Below, piece after piece: positions 42,981 to 51,764 of a stretch of 64,000 nucleotides of DNA. Every line of letters starts with the position of its first letter. Position 1 is the stretch's first letter. The position numbers and the translations under genes are program-made. The notes under the pieces were generated by a model, which saw only the letters and a program-made list of their open reading frames with translations, was not told the DNA's origin and searched no databases. The stretch comes from Acutalibacter sp. 1XD8-33 (lineage in GTDB: Bacteria > Bacillota > Clostridia > Oscillospirales > Acutalibacteraceae): positions 62,001-126,000 of the forward strand of contig NZ_RAZF01000001.1 in NCBI RefSeq assembly GCF_003612555.1. Reading direction: 5' to 3'.

Positions 42981-44327
42981 ATGATGAGAAAGATTGCCAT
43001 GTGTATTCCCATTTACAGGACATATGAGCTAGCGCAGGAGTTTTTAGAGAATTATTCAAAAAATTATCTTGAAACGGGCATTGACATCTACTATTATGAT
43101 TCTACTCCCGACGACAGCGTAAAAAGTGTAATAGACAAATGGGTGGACAATGATAGAATATTCTATCTAAAAATGGATTCAAAATTGCATTCGTCTGAGA
43201 AAGTGTTTAAAATTTATCAAGGATATGGTCTGCAGTATGAGTATCAGTATATCTGGCTCTGCAATGATGGAATAAGATGCTCTAAGATGGCTTTAGAAAC
43301 GATTTCATTACAATTAGCGGAGAACTACGATTTTATAGTATTGGACCCTTTATCAACATCAAGGACGGATCAGAATATAGAAAAAAACCAGAAAGTGTTC
43401 TATTCTCAGAGTGAATTTTTTGATAAATGCTTAGTTGCAACAAGGCTATATGGAGGAACGATCTTAAACGCTCGCACCATGTTGGCGGGGGTGGATTGGG
43501 AGCGTTACGAGTCGGCATACTTAAAGCAAGGGGAAACCATGATATGGCATGCCTATATGAGTTTCTATTTCCATCGAATTTTAGAACTTGAGACATTTTC
43601 TGCGGTGTATTTGCCATTTAGAAGCGATGGTATGAGAATTTCTGAACTAAAGGCAGATTCGCAGTGGACAAATGGATTCTTTTTTGTACTCTGTGAGGGA
43701 CTGGTGCAAACGATAAGAGAGCTGCCGGATTGTTATCTCAATAAGCAGACGATCTGTGTCCGGAATACCGAGGAACTTTATTTTGACCGATTATCTACAT
43801 TGATACGTGCTTATAGAAGAGACAACAGATACTCTTTGAAAGTGTTTTTACATTACTTTCAAGTATGGGACTGGGTTACCTCAATACCTAGATGGCAGCT
43901 TTTCCTGGCAGCGCTGGTGCCCAAGTGGACGGTCTCAGCGATTGGCGCTTACCATAAACGGATGGGTCAGCGGAAGCTGGAAAAGCTGTGCCGCACACAT
44001 TCTCGAATCATACTTTATGGCGCGGGGGGATGCGGATATGTTTACTCCGACTATTTCAAGAAAATGGGAATGGACTATGAGGCATTCTGCGTCACGCGCC
44101 GAAAGCCGGGCAAATTCCAGTACTGCGGCCATCCAGTGTATGAGCTGGAAGAGTTGAAGTCGAATTTGAACAATGTTGGCTTCATCGTGGCGGTAGGAGG
44201 AAATTCTACTGGCGTTGTATTCCAAAACTTGCTTGCCCTGGTAGACCGCAAAGACATCTTTTTTGAGCCCAAATTCCAAGCGGAAATAAGATATGAGTGG
44301 GCGCGGGAAAAGAGAAAGAGCCGCTAA
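42981..44327 (+). CDS. Glycosyltransferase-like protein with C-terminal Rossmann-like domain
   Basis: 448 residues. N-terminal GT-A-like domain: RKIAMCIPIYRTYELAQEFL (3-22), DIYYYDSTPDDSVKSVIDKW (about 35) and YIWLCNDGIRCSKMALE (about 90; Asp where GT2 enzymes have a DxD-like motif). A helical middle part follows. The last about 110 residues (SRIILYGAGGCGYVYSDYFK) match the Rossmann-like domain of other genes here. The first 900 bases are AT-rich, but composition changes to GC-rich from about 43900, close to the domain boundary, as if a foreign transferase had been fused to the locus's own tail domain. GGAGG precedes ATG 42981. Confidence 0.7.
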   Translation: MMRKIAMCIPIYRTYELAQEFLENYSKNYLETGIDIYYYDSTPDDSVKSVIDKWVDNDRIFYLKMDSKLHSSEKVFKIYQGYGLQYEYQYIWLCNDGIRCSKMALETISLQLAENYDFIVLDPLSTSRTDQNIEKNQKVFYSQSEFFDKCLVATRLYGGTILNARTMLAGVDWERYESAYLKQGETMIWHAYMSFYFHRILELETFSAVYLPFRSDGMRISELKADSQWTNGFFFVLCEGLVQTIRELPDCYLNKQTICVRNTEELYFDRLSTLIRAYRRDNRYSLKVFLHYFQVWDWVTSIPRWQLFLAALVPKWTVSAIGAYHKRMGQRKLEKLCRTHSRIILYGAGGCGYVYSDYFKKMGMDYEAFCVTRRKPGKFQYCGHPVYELEELKSNLNNVGFIVAVGGNSTGVVFQNLLALVDRKDIFFEPKFQAEIRYEWAREKRKSR

Positions 44328-44351
44328 AAAGCTGATCAACTTCGACGAATG

Positions 44352-44412
44352 ATGACAAAAAGAAAAAGCAGCAGGGTTAGGTTCGTTCCCCGGCAGCTTT
44401 TTCTTTCCTTTA
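44352..44412. terminator. Bidirectional terminator ending the 38-kb locus
   Basis: An A-rich arm AAAGAAAAAGC pairs with GCTTTTTCTTT around a GC hairpin (AGGG/CCCC). It can stop the plus-strand modification locus and the minus-strand gene ending at 44419. Confidence 0.75.
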
Positions 44413-44418
44413 TCAGCT

Positions 44419-45948
44419 TTATTGATTAACTTCCCAGTACATTCGGGTCTTGGTATTCACGGAGCCTTCCGAGAGGGTGAACACCAGAGCGGGGGCAGGC
44501 AGATCCCCCAGGCCAACAGGTTCGGGGAGAGTTGATTCGTCGGTGATGGTGAGCTTGTCCCCGGCAAAATGAAGTAAGAGCCGCCGACCGGTGGCCATGC
44601 GGATATTGCGCAGCTGTACTTCCAGCACATCGCGGGACCGCCAGGAGGCGTTGGCGCCAAAAGGTATCCCATTGATCATGGCAGAGGCGAAATGTCCCTC
44701 CATGCCCAGGTCAATGACGGTTTCACCGCTGTCCTCGGAGGCAATCAGCTGAGCCGCGTTCTCCTCAAAACGGAAAGCCAGAGAATTCAGGCAGTTCCCC
44801 TTGGGCTCGAAGCTCCCCGCGCCGCCCACAATGTCCAGAACACCTGGCAGGGGCTGGTTGGGCACATAGACCGCCCCGTTAAGCGAGGCCTCCGCACCGG
44901 GGTTGCGCATTCCTAAAAGCGGGTTTAGCTCCAGCTTTTCCAAACGTTTTTGAAGCATGTGCTGGGCCTTGGGATCGTCCGGAAGAGGCGCGGCGGCAAT
45001 TTGGGGCAGGAGCTTGTCCCAGATCGACTGGAGGACTCCTTGCAGCTTCAAAGAGGCGGACTGAATCACCAGGGCCGTGTGCTGTTTCGTCATCACCACG
45101 CCGAACTGGCCATAAGCGCCGTCTCCCCGGAACACGCCATCAGGAGCACAGCGCCAGAACTGGAAGCAATATCCGGCCTGCCAGTCTGGGTCGCCGCCCC
45201 AGCCGGCCCCGGCGTTCTCAATTTGCTTGGCGGTGGCCAAGTCAAACCACTCGGAGTTTAAGAGCTGCTTTTCCTCCCAGGCCCCCTTATTGGCAACGAA
45301 CTGTACAAACCGGGCCATATCCTCCAAGGTCAGGAACATGCCCGCGCCCCCCATTTCTGTTCCATCAGGCAGGGGCTGGCAGAAAACCTCTCCGATGCCC
45401 AGAGGATCAAATAGCCGGGGCTTTAGGAACTGGGTGAGGGTGAGGCCGGTTTTCCGAGTAATGATCGCGCTAAGCATATTGGTGCCGGCAGTATTATAGA
45501 GGAAATGGGTGCCAGGCTCGTAGACAAAGGGATGGTGCATGAAGGTTTTGATCCAGCTGCTGTCACCGCCGGAGGCCCACTCAATCTCCGACTCGTGACC
45601 ACAGCCCATCATCAGCAGGTGGCGTATCTGGCACTTTTGCAAATTTTCGCTGGGGTTTTCCGGAGCCTCCTGGGGAAACAGGTCCAGCAACCGGTCGTCC
45701 AAAGAGAGAATTCCCTCTTGCACAGCGAAGCCAATGGCGGTGGAAGTCAGGCTCTTACTGAAGGAGAACATGATGTGGGGCACATCCGGCCGGTAAGGAG
45801 CCCAAGAGCCCTCGGCACAGACCTTGCCATGGCGCAGGAGCATAAAGGAGTGCATCTCGATGCCCTGGCGGTAGAGCTCGTCCAGCAGGTCCAGCACGGC
45901 GGCGGAGGGGATGCCTACAGATTCGGGGCTGACACGGGTGAATTGCAT
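44419..45948 (-). CDS. Serine hydrolase of the class C beta-lactamase/PBP family
   Basis: 509 residues without a visible signal peptide. Catalytic SFSKSLTST (Ser-x2-Lys, about 62-65), FLYNTAGTN (Tyr-x-Asn, about 148) and FRGDGAYGQFG (about 273, where KTG stands in true beta-lactamases). After the catalytic domain is a beta-rich C-terminal region (about 350-509). Family members are esterases, D-aminopeptidases or peptidases of unknown substrate. Transcribed convergent to the glycan locus, downstream of the acetyltransferase at 46506, with a 15-base gap. Confidence 0.85.
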   Translation of the reverse strand: MQFTRVSPESVGIPSAAVLDLLDELYRQGIEMHSFMLLRHGKVCAEGSWAPYRPDVPHIMFSFSKSLTSTAIGFAVQEGILSLDDRLLDLFPQEAPENPSENLQKCQIRHLLMMGCGHESEIEWASGGDSSWIKTFMHHPFVYEPGTHFLYNTAGTNMLSAIITRKTGLTLTQFLKPRLFDPLGIGEVFCQPLPDGTEMGGAGMFLTLEDMARFVQFVANKGAWEEKQLLNSEWFDLATAKQIENAGAGWGGDPDWQAGYCFQFWRCAPDGVFRGDGAYGQFGVVMTKQHTALVIQSASLKLQGVLQSIWDKLLPQIAAAPLPDDPKAQHMLQKRLEKLELNPLLGMRNPGAEASLNGAVYVPNQPLPGVLDIVGGAGSFEPKGNCLNSLAFRFEENAAQLIASEDSGETVIDLGMEGHFASAMINGIPFGANASWRSRDVLEVQLRNIRMATGRRLLLHFAGDKLTITDESTLPEPVGLGDLPAPALVFTLSEGSVNTKTRMYWEVNQ

Positions 45949-45963
45949 GGTGATTACCTCTTT

Positions 45964-46506
45964 TCATAAATGTATTTCAGTTGGATTGAGCTTTGCGTAC
46001 AGATAAGTGTCTTTCCAGACAGGCCGGCCCGCCTGGTCTTTTTGAAAATAGACATTCTGGCGGAGATGACCTTCCCGGAAAAGGCCCAAGGCCTCCAGGA
46101 GTCTCCAGGAACTCTCGTTCTGCGGGTCACATTCGGCGAAGATCCGGTGGATTCCCCCCGCGTAGGCGGCCTGCATCAGCGCCCGACAGCTCTCTGCCGC
46201 CAAGCCCTTTCCCCAGTACGCCCGGTTGAATACAAAGCCCAGTTCCAACGACTGAAAGTCCCGGCTTCCCAAGTAGACGTTTCCAATCATTTTGCCGGAT
46301 TCCTTCAGCTCGGCGGCAATCATCTCCTCTGTGGAGACGCGCCACTCCAGATTTTTCTGAGCTTCTTCCAGGTTCATAGGTTCATAGGGCTCGAAAGCTA
46401 CAGTTTCGGGGTCGGAAAGGTATTCAAAAAGATCTTGCAGGTCGCTGGGGCGGTATCGCCGAAGAATCAGCCGTTCCGTCTCCATGGCGGGGGTGACGAA
46501 GTCCAT
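45964..46506 (-). CDS. GNAT-family N-acetyltransferase (RimJ/RimL-like)
   Basis: 180 residues: ETERLILRRYRPSDLQDLFE (9-28), GFVFNRAYWGKGLAAESCRA (about 90, acetyl-CoA loop) and ECDPQNESSWRLLEALGLFR (about 125), the standard RimJ/RimL pattern. It acetylates an amino group of a protein or small molecule; substrate unknown. It leads the two-gene operon with the serine hydrolase. Confidence 0.88.
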   Translation of the reverse strand: MDFVTPAMETERLILRRYRPSDLQDLFEYLSDPETVAFEPYEPMNLEEAQKNLEWRVSTEEMIAAELKESGKMIGNVYLGSRDFQSLELGFVFNRAYWGKGLAAESCRALMQAAYAGGIHRIFAECDPQNESSWRLLEALGLFREGHLRQNVYFQKDQAGRPVWKDTYLYAKLNPTEIHL

Positions 46507-46535
46507 GGGGGACCCCTCCTATCTCTAGAATATAT

Positions 46536-46610
46536 TTTTAAGATTGGCGGTTTTGCCTCCCTGTTCCAGGGAGCCATTTTATCTTTTTGAACTATATTAA
46601 CTATACCACA
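46536..46610 (-). repeat. Dispersed repeat family B, copy 2
   Basis: Read on the minus strand: TATAGTTAATATAGTTCAAA, AAGATAAAATGG, then the hairpin CTCCCTG/CAGGGAG and GGC..GCC. It shares the TAGTTAA-GTTCAAAA core with the copies at 4841, 48230 and 51660, and lies between the GNAT gene and the enolase promoter region (weak candidate TTGCAA-16-TATGCT at 46623-46650). Confidence 0.55.
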
Positions 46611-46652
46611 GTTTATTTCCACTTGCAATGCGCAATACTAAAAATATGCTAA

Positions 46653-47903
<1,251 letters not shown>

Positions 47904-47911
47904 CCGGGAAC

Positions 47912-48165
47912 GCGTTTTTGGGACGATGTTTACGGGGTCTCGCCTGCCGACTCGGTCGGTTCGCAGCTTGTCTGCCGCAGGCAGACGCTCACCCTCCACC
48001 CCGCCAAACTTTTACCCTGGTTAGCTTTAACGCACTCAGCCAGCCAGGGTAAAAGTTTCGTCCACCTTTTCAAAGGTGGCGAGGTGTGGAGCAGAGCTCC
48101 ACGACCTTGCCGTAGGGCGCGACCGCTGCGCCCGTAGGCCTTCCATTACTTCAAAAAATATGCGT
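47912..48165. repeat. Dispersed repeat family A, copy 2 (composite)
   Basis: It contains the core twice in opposite orientation: AAACTTTTACCCTGG near 48006 and CCAGGGTAAAAGTTT near 48045, making a long inverted repeat. Left part (minus-strand reading): GTCTGCC/GGCAGAC hairpin and GAACCGACCGAGTCGGCAGG. Right part: GTGGAGC/GCTCCAC hairpin, ACCTTGCCGTAGG and the terminal GGCCTTCCATTACTTCAAAA. It fills the eno 3' spacer up to the pnp promoter. Confidence 0.8.
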
Positions 48166-48180
48166 ACGAGAGCTCCCCGA

Positions 48181-48209
48181 TTGACAAACCCTGCAGGATC
48201 AAGTAAGAT
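48181..48209 (+). promoter_or_regulatory. Sigma-A promoter for purine nucleoside phosphorylase
   Basis: TTGACA (48181-48186), 17 bp, TAAGAT (48204-48209), directly after repeat A copy 2 and just before repeat B copy 3. Confidence 0.65.
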
Positions 48210-48229
48210 AGTAATAGTAAACGCACTTG

Positions 48230-48325
48230 AAAATCGGTGAATACCGATTTTCAAGCTAGGCGGCTATGCCACCGGGTTCAAAAGAGATATTCCACCTCTT
48301 TTGAACTGCGTTAACTATATAAAAG
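48230..48325 (-). repeat. Dispersed repeat family B, copy 3 (two hairpins, in pnp leader)
   Basis: On the minus strand: TTAACGCAGTTCAAAAGAGG, GAATAT, CTCTTTTGAAC (a near-perfect hairpin), then GGTGGCATAGCCGCC and a second hairpin CTTGAAAATCGGT/ACCGATTTTCAAG. Located between the pnp promoter and its start codon, so it is transcribed as leader RNA. Confidence 0.75.
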
Positions 48326-48336
48326 GGGGGACCGCT

Positions 48337-49158
48337 ATGGGGATCATATGGGACCGGATTCAGCGCTGTGTGGAGGATATCCGGAAGGTGACGGACTTTC
48401 AGCCGGAGGCGGCTCTGGTGCTGGGTTCCGGCCTCGGGGGCTTCGCCGCCCGGATCCAGCCGGAGGCCCAGGTGAGCTATGGGGAGATTGAGGGATTTCC
48501 GGTTTCCACTGTGCCGGGGCATGAGGGCCGCTTTCTGTTCGGCTATGTGGACGGCCGCCCGGTGGCGGTGATGCAGGGCCGGGTACACTATTATGAGGGC
48601 TACTCCATGGAGGACGTGGTGCTGCCCATCCGGGTGCTGGGAGCCTTGGGGGCAAAAGAGCTGCTGCTTACCAACGCGGCCGGAGGGGTGAACGAAGCTC
48701 TTTCGCCCGGAGATTTGATGCTCCTCACCGGGCAGATCACCAGCTTTGTGCCCTCGCCCTTGATTGGCCCCAACGAGAACCAGCTGGGGCCCCGGTTTCC
48801 AGATATGACAGAGGTCTACTCCCAAACCTTGAGAAACCGGGCAAAAACAGCGGCGGAAGGGCTGGGGGCTCCCCTGAAAGAAGGGGTCTACCTGCAAACC
48901 ACGGGTCCCAGCTATGAGACGCCGGAGGAGATCCGCATGTTCCGGCTGCTGGGGGCGGACGCGGTAGGGATGAGCACTGCCTGCGAAGCAATGGCGGCCC
49001 GACACATGGGCCTGAAGGTCTGCGGCATCAGCTGCATCACCAATATGGTGGCGGGAATCAGCTCCGTGCCTCTCACCCACCAGGAAGTGCAGAAGGCGGC
49101 CGACCAAGCGGCGGATCGCTTTCAAAAGCTGGTGTGGGAATATTTGCGCGCCCAATAG
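48337..49158 (+). CDS. Purine nucleoside phosphorylase
   Basis: 273 residues of the trimeric PNP type: LVLGSGLGGFA (29-39), STVPGHEGRFLFG, MQGRVHYYEGYSMEDVVLPI (about 79), LLLTNAAGGVNEAL (about 107) and GADAVGMSTACEAMAARHMG (about 205). It cleaves purine nucleosides with phosphate for salvage. ATG 48337 follows AAGGGGGG. The 5' leader holds a family B repeat. Confidence 0.95.
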   Translation: MGIIWDRIQRCVEDIRKVTDFQPEAALVLGSGLGGFAARIQPEAQVSYGEIEGFPVSTVPGHEGRFLFGYVDGRPVAVMQGRVHYYEGYSMEDVVLPIRVLGALGAKELLLTNAAGGVNEALSPGDLMLLTGQITSFVPSPLIGPNENQLGPRFPDMTEVYSQTLRNRAKTAAEGLGAPLKEGVYLQTTGPSYETPEEIRMFRLLGADAVGMSTACEAMAARHMGLKVCGISCITNMVAGISSVPLTHQEVQKAADQAADRFQKLVWEYLRAQ

Positions 49159-49221
49159 AAGCTCTGGAATGGGGCGGCGGTAAGAGCTGTTTTGTCTGAC
49201 GAGAGCGGCACGGCATAAAGA

Positions 49222-49266
49222 CGAAAAAGGACAAGCAAAAGCGATTGCTTCTTGCTTGTCCTTTTA
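49222..49266. terminator. Terminator after pnp
   Basis: AAAAGGACAAGC pairs with GCTTGTCCTTTT; the right arm ends in TTTTATG on the plus strand and the left arm gives a T run on the minus strand, so it also suits the minus-strand operon ending at 49345. Confidence 0.8.
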
Positions 49267-49344
49267 TGCATCCCGCAGCAGATGCTCTAGCGGGCTGCCG
49301 ATTGCGCTTGCTTTCAGGCGGCTATCCGCCCCGGAACGCTCTAG

Positions 49345-49611
49345 TTACTCGTCCTCGGCTACGCCCTTCTTGTAGAGGTTAAAACGGAACAGCTTGGACT
49401 CATCCGCTTCTTTTTCGCACATAACAAAAGCCTCGGCGATTTTGCCACCCTCGATCAGGGCTGTAAGCCCTACCAGCTGGCAGAGTTTACTCTTCAGATT
49501 CAGCCGGTTGCCGTCCCGGGTCATGAGATAGACCTCGCCTTCACAGCTGTCCAGAACCTGCAGGAAGGACGGCACGTCAATGTCGTGTAGTTCCACCATT
49601 TTCGGGGACAT
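49345..49611 (-). CDS. Conserved small protein of unknown function
   Basis: 88 residues, soluble. Sequence features: MVELHDIDVPSFLQVLDSCE at the start, EVYLMTRDGNRLNLKSKLCQ in the middle, then LIEGGKIAEAF and a charged end. It resembles short clostridial proteins sometimes labelled polyA-polymerase-like, but I see no catalytic motif and do not assign a function. GGAGG precedes ATG 49611 on the minus strand. The gene at 49720 lies 108 bases upstream in the same direction. Confidence 0.65.
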   Translation of the reverse strand: MSPKMVELHDIDVPSFLQVLDSCEGEVYLMTRDGNRLNLKSKLCQLVGLTALIEGGKIAEAFVMCEKEADESKLFRFNLYKKGVAEDE

Positions 49612-49719
49612 TTGATCTCCTCCTTACATTTGGATACCTATGTAGGGCACTATTATAACACAGCTTCTGGAAAAAGGCAAGTCTCGAAAAAGAAGGGGAC
49701 ATGGACAGGCCGCAAAAGG

Positions 49720-50217
49720 CTATTTCCCGAAGATCCTCCCCAAAAGACCGGACTTTCCAAAAATTTTAACGCTTTTCAGCCAGGCGGGCTCGATCTTTTC
49801 CAGCACCACCTGGGGACAATCATACTGTCCTGGCTTTTTCTGGGTTTTTAGGTTTTCCAGCAGCTGGTTGTACTGGCGCACGGTGATTTCCTCGCAGTCT
49901 GGCCGCAGGACTTTATAATTACCCGGCCGGGTGAATTTGAACGCATAGAGAAAATCGGCCCATTCCGCATACTCGGTGAGATGGATGTATTTATCGGGTA
50001 CTTCCAGAGTCAGCCGCACGGAACTGGAAACCTTACCGCCGGTGTTCTGTCTTTTCCCCTTCACCACAGCGAAAATCGGGCACTCGCAGTGCAGGCCGAG
50101 CATGTCGATCATGGCGTCGTATTCTCCCCGCAGAGACAAGTTTGGCTTAGCACGGTACACCTCGCCCGCTTTCAGCGTGCGCAGCACAAGTTTTGATTGA
50201 TAGGTTTGCACAGTCAT
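49720..50217 (-). CDS. Hypothetical protein coupled to ADP-ribosylglycohydrolase
   Basis: 165 residues, unrecognised. N-terminal beta-rich part (VQTYQSKLVLRTLKAGEVYR), ECPIFAVVKGKRQNTGGKVS with SSVRLTLEVP in the middle, and a basic C-terminus (KSVKIFGKSGLLGRIFGK). ATG 50217 overlaps the stop of the ADP-ribosylglycohydrolase gene by 4 bases, so the two are translationally coupled and probably function together. The pattern fits a DarT/DUF4433-type size class loosely, but no diagnostic motif is visible. Confidence 0.6.
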   Translation of the reverse strand: MTVQTYQSKLVLRTLKAGEVYRAKPNLSLRGEYDAMIDMLGLHCECPIFAVVKGKRQNTGGKVSSSVRLTLEVPDKYIHLTEYAEWADFLYAFKFTRPGNYKVLRPDCEEITVRQYNQLLENLKTQKKPGQYDCPQVVLEKIEPAWLKSVKIFGKSGLLGRIFGK

Positions 50218-51041
50218 TCTTCGGTCACTCCTTTCGCCCTTTCCAGTTGGCTGGGCTTCTTGGTGGCCCAGTCGTAAAGATAAGTGTCAAAGTTGCCCAG
50301 ACGGTTGGGCCGGATGAGAAACCGCCGCAGGAGGGCGTCCTCCTCCTGGCCGGTGCCGCCGTAAAAGGCGTCGGCAATCCCCCCGGCAATGCAGCCTACC
50401 GTATCCGTGTCGCAGCGCACGCTGTAGACGTTGCGGATGCAGCTTTCCCAATCCTCCGATTCCCAGAAGCATCGCAGAGCCAGGGGCATGGTGCCCATGG
50501 CGGTCACGTCAAATTTGCCAAAGGGACGGTACGTCAGAAGAGGGCGCAGCACGGTATATTTATACTTCTTGTGGATATAATATGCAATCTCCCGCTTACT
50601 GGCCCCTGTGCGGGCCATATAAACCGCTACGGCGGTAGCTTGCGCGGCCTTGATGCCCTCCGGGTGGTCGTGGGTGCAGCGGGAGCTGAGAGCCGCCTGA
50701 GCCTCCACCTCCTCCAGGGTCTGGAAATGCCAGCCGATATAGCTGACCCGCATGGCCGAGCCGTTTCCGTAGCTCTGATAGCCCCGGTCAGACTGGGCGT
50801 GAAGCCAATTTTTGAACATGGGCCCATAACCTGCCTGCATATACCGCCGCCCGAACTGCCGGTAGGCCAGATGATAGGGCGTTCCGGTAAGCACCGCGTA
50901 TTTGGTGGCCACAGTAAGCACCGTATCATCGGTGTATTTGCTCATACCGGTGAACAGCTGTTCTGTTCGCCAGTTAAAATGCTCCGGCCGGGTAAACTCA
51001 AACCGCGAGCCCGCAATATCCCCCAAGATCGCCCCGTACAT
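50214..51041 (-). CDS. ADP-ribosylglycohydrolase family protein
   Basis: 275 residues: MYGAILGDIAGSRFEF at the start, KYTDDTVLTVATKYAVL (about 35, metal-binding Thr-Asp-Asp) and VRCDTDTVGCIAGGIADAFY (about 228, second Asp pair), the bimetal site of DraG/ARH-type hydrolases. These remove ADP-ribose from proteins or nucleic acids. The start is placed at ATG 51041, where the conserved protein begins, although the frame runs on upstream to 51194. It heads a minus-strand operon with the unknown gene at 49720. Confidence 0.9.
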   Translation of the reverse strand: MYGAILGDIAGSRFEFTRPEHFNWRTEQLFTGMSKYTDDTVLTVATKYAVLTGTPYHLAYRQFGRRYMQAGYGPMFKNWLHAQSDRGYQSYGNGSAMRVSYIGWHFQTLEEVEAQAALSSRCTHDHPEGIKAAQATAVAVYMARTGASKREIAYYIHKKYKYTVLRPLLTYRPFGKFDVTAMGTMPLALRCFWESEDWESCIRNVYSVRCDTDTVGCIAGGIADAFYGGTGQEEDALLRRFLIRPNRLGNFDTYLYDWATKKPSQLERAKGVTEE

Positions 51042-51202
51042 CCGGTCTGCCCCTTTCTCCCTCTTTTTTCTTATTCTAACATAAACGCGGGAGAATTTCC
51101 ACCACAAAATAAAAAACAGGGAAAAGCCCGCTGGTAGGGTGCGGACAGGTTCAGGACTTTGCGGAAGGACAAAAGACAGCGGCACGGTGCTCAAAAATAG
51201 AG

Positions 51203-51232
51203 AAAAGCCGGGTCCAAAGACCCGGCAAAAGT
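51203..51232 (-). terminator. Terminator of DUF1540 gene
   Basis: GCCGGGTC and GACCCGGC flank CAAA; on the minus strand TTTTCTC follows. It lies just downstream of the gene ending at 51249. Confidence 0.75.
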
Positions 51233-51248
51233 CCCCTTGGCAAAAGGA

Positions 51249-51578
51249 TTAGCCCTCCTGGAAGGTGCAGCATTCGGTGCCGCTTTTGCTGGTGGCGTCC
51301 TGGCAGCAGCAGCCTACGCAAACACATTCCGCCTCGCATTTGCAATTGTCATTATAAACGCAGTTGTGGGCCTTGCAGTCGATAGAGGTTTCCGGGGAAG
51401 GGGAGGAATAGCCGGAAACGGAGTTAGAGCTCCGCTGAGAGCGCTCCTCAAAGGATTCGCAGCAGGTCTGGCTGCTGCACCGGGCCCCGGGACCCTCCAC
51501 CTTGATGCTGGGCAGGTCGCAGAGATTGTTGCTGTTGTGCAGGCAGGTGGTTACAGAACATTCCAGTCTGTTTTTCAT
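51249..51578 (-). CDS. Cysteine-rich protein with two DUF1540 modules
   Basis: 109 residues with 18 cysteines. The first module is LECSVTTCLHNSNNLCDLPS then CSSQTCCESF (2-43), the second IDCKAHNCVYNDNCKCEAEC then GTECCTFQEG (about 66-109), with a Ser-rich linker. DUF1540 domains are small, probably metal-binding, modules typical of Firmicutes, some with spore links; function unknown. The second module has extra Cys (CVGCCC). Confidence 0.85.
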   Translation of the reverse strand: MKNRLECSVTTCLHNSNNLCDLPSIKVEGPGARCSSQTCCESFEERSQRSSNSVSGYSSPSPETSIDCKAHNCVYNDNCKCEAECVCVGCCCQDATSKSGTECCTFQEG

Positions 51579-51659
51579 GGCAAATACCTCGGCTCATAAA
51601 GATTTGTAAAACCGGTTTCAGCTTTACGGCCTTAGTCTGCCCGAAAAATTCACATTTAT

Positions 51660-51735
51660 CATGAGCTTTTATCGTAAATGCGGTTCAAAAAAGACAGAAT
51701 ATCTTTTTTGAACCAAGCCGCGACGCGCGGTTACG
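51660..51735 (+). repeat. Dispersed repeat family B, copy 4 (full hairpin)
   Basis: Outer arms TATCGTAA and TTACGATA enclose the hairpin GGTTCAAAAAAGA/TCTTTTTTGAACC and a GC-rich part (GCCGCGACGCGCGG). Core GCGGTTCAAAAAAGACAGAA is shared with the copy at 4841. It lies between the genes ending at 51765 and starting at 51578, both minus strand. Confidence 0.75.
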
Positions 51736-51764
51736 ATACGCCATGCCGGGAAAAGGCAGCGGCC

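Noticed and set aside
6353-44327. Calling the locus a capsule or teichoic acid cluster
   Set aside because: No flippase, polymerase, Wzz/Wze or priming transferase is visible, and it starts at flagellin; glycosylation of flagellin fits better, though no Maf-type or other proven flagellin transferase is seen.
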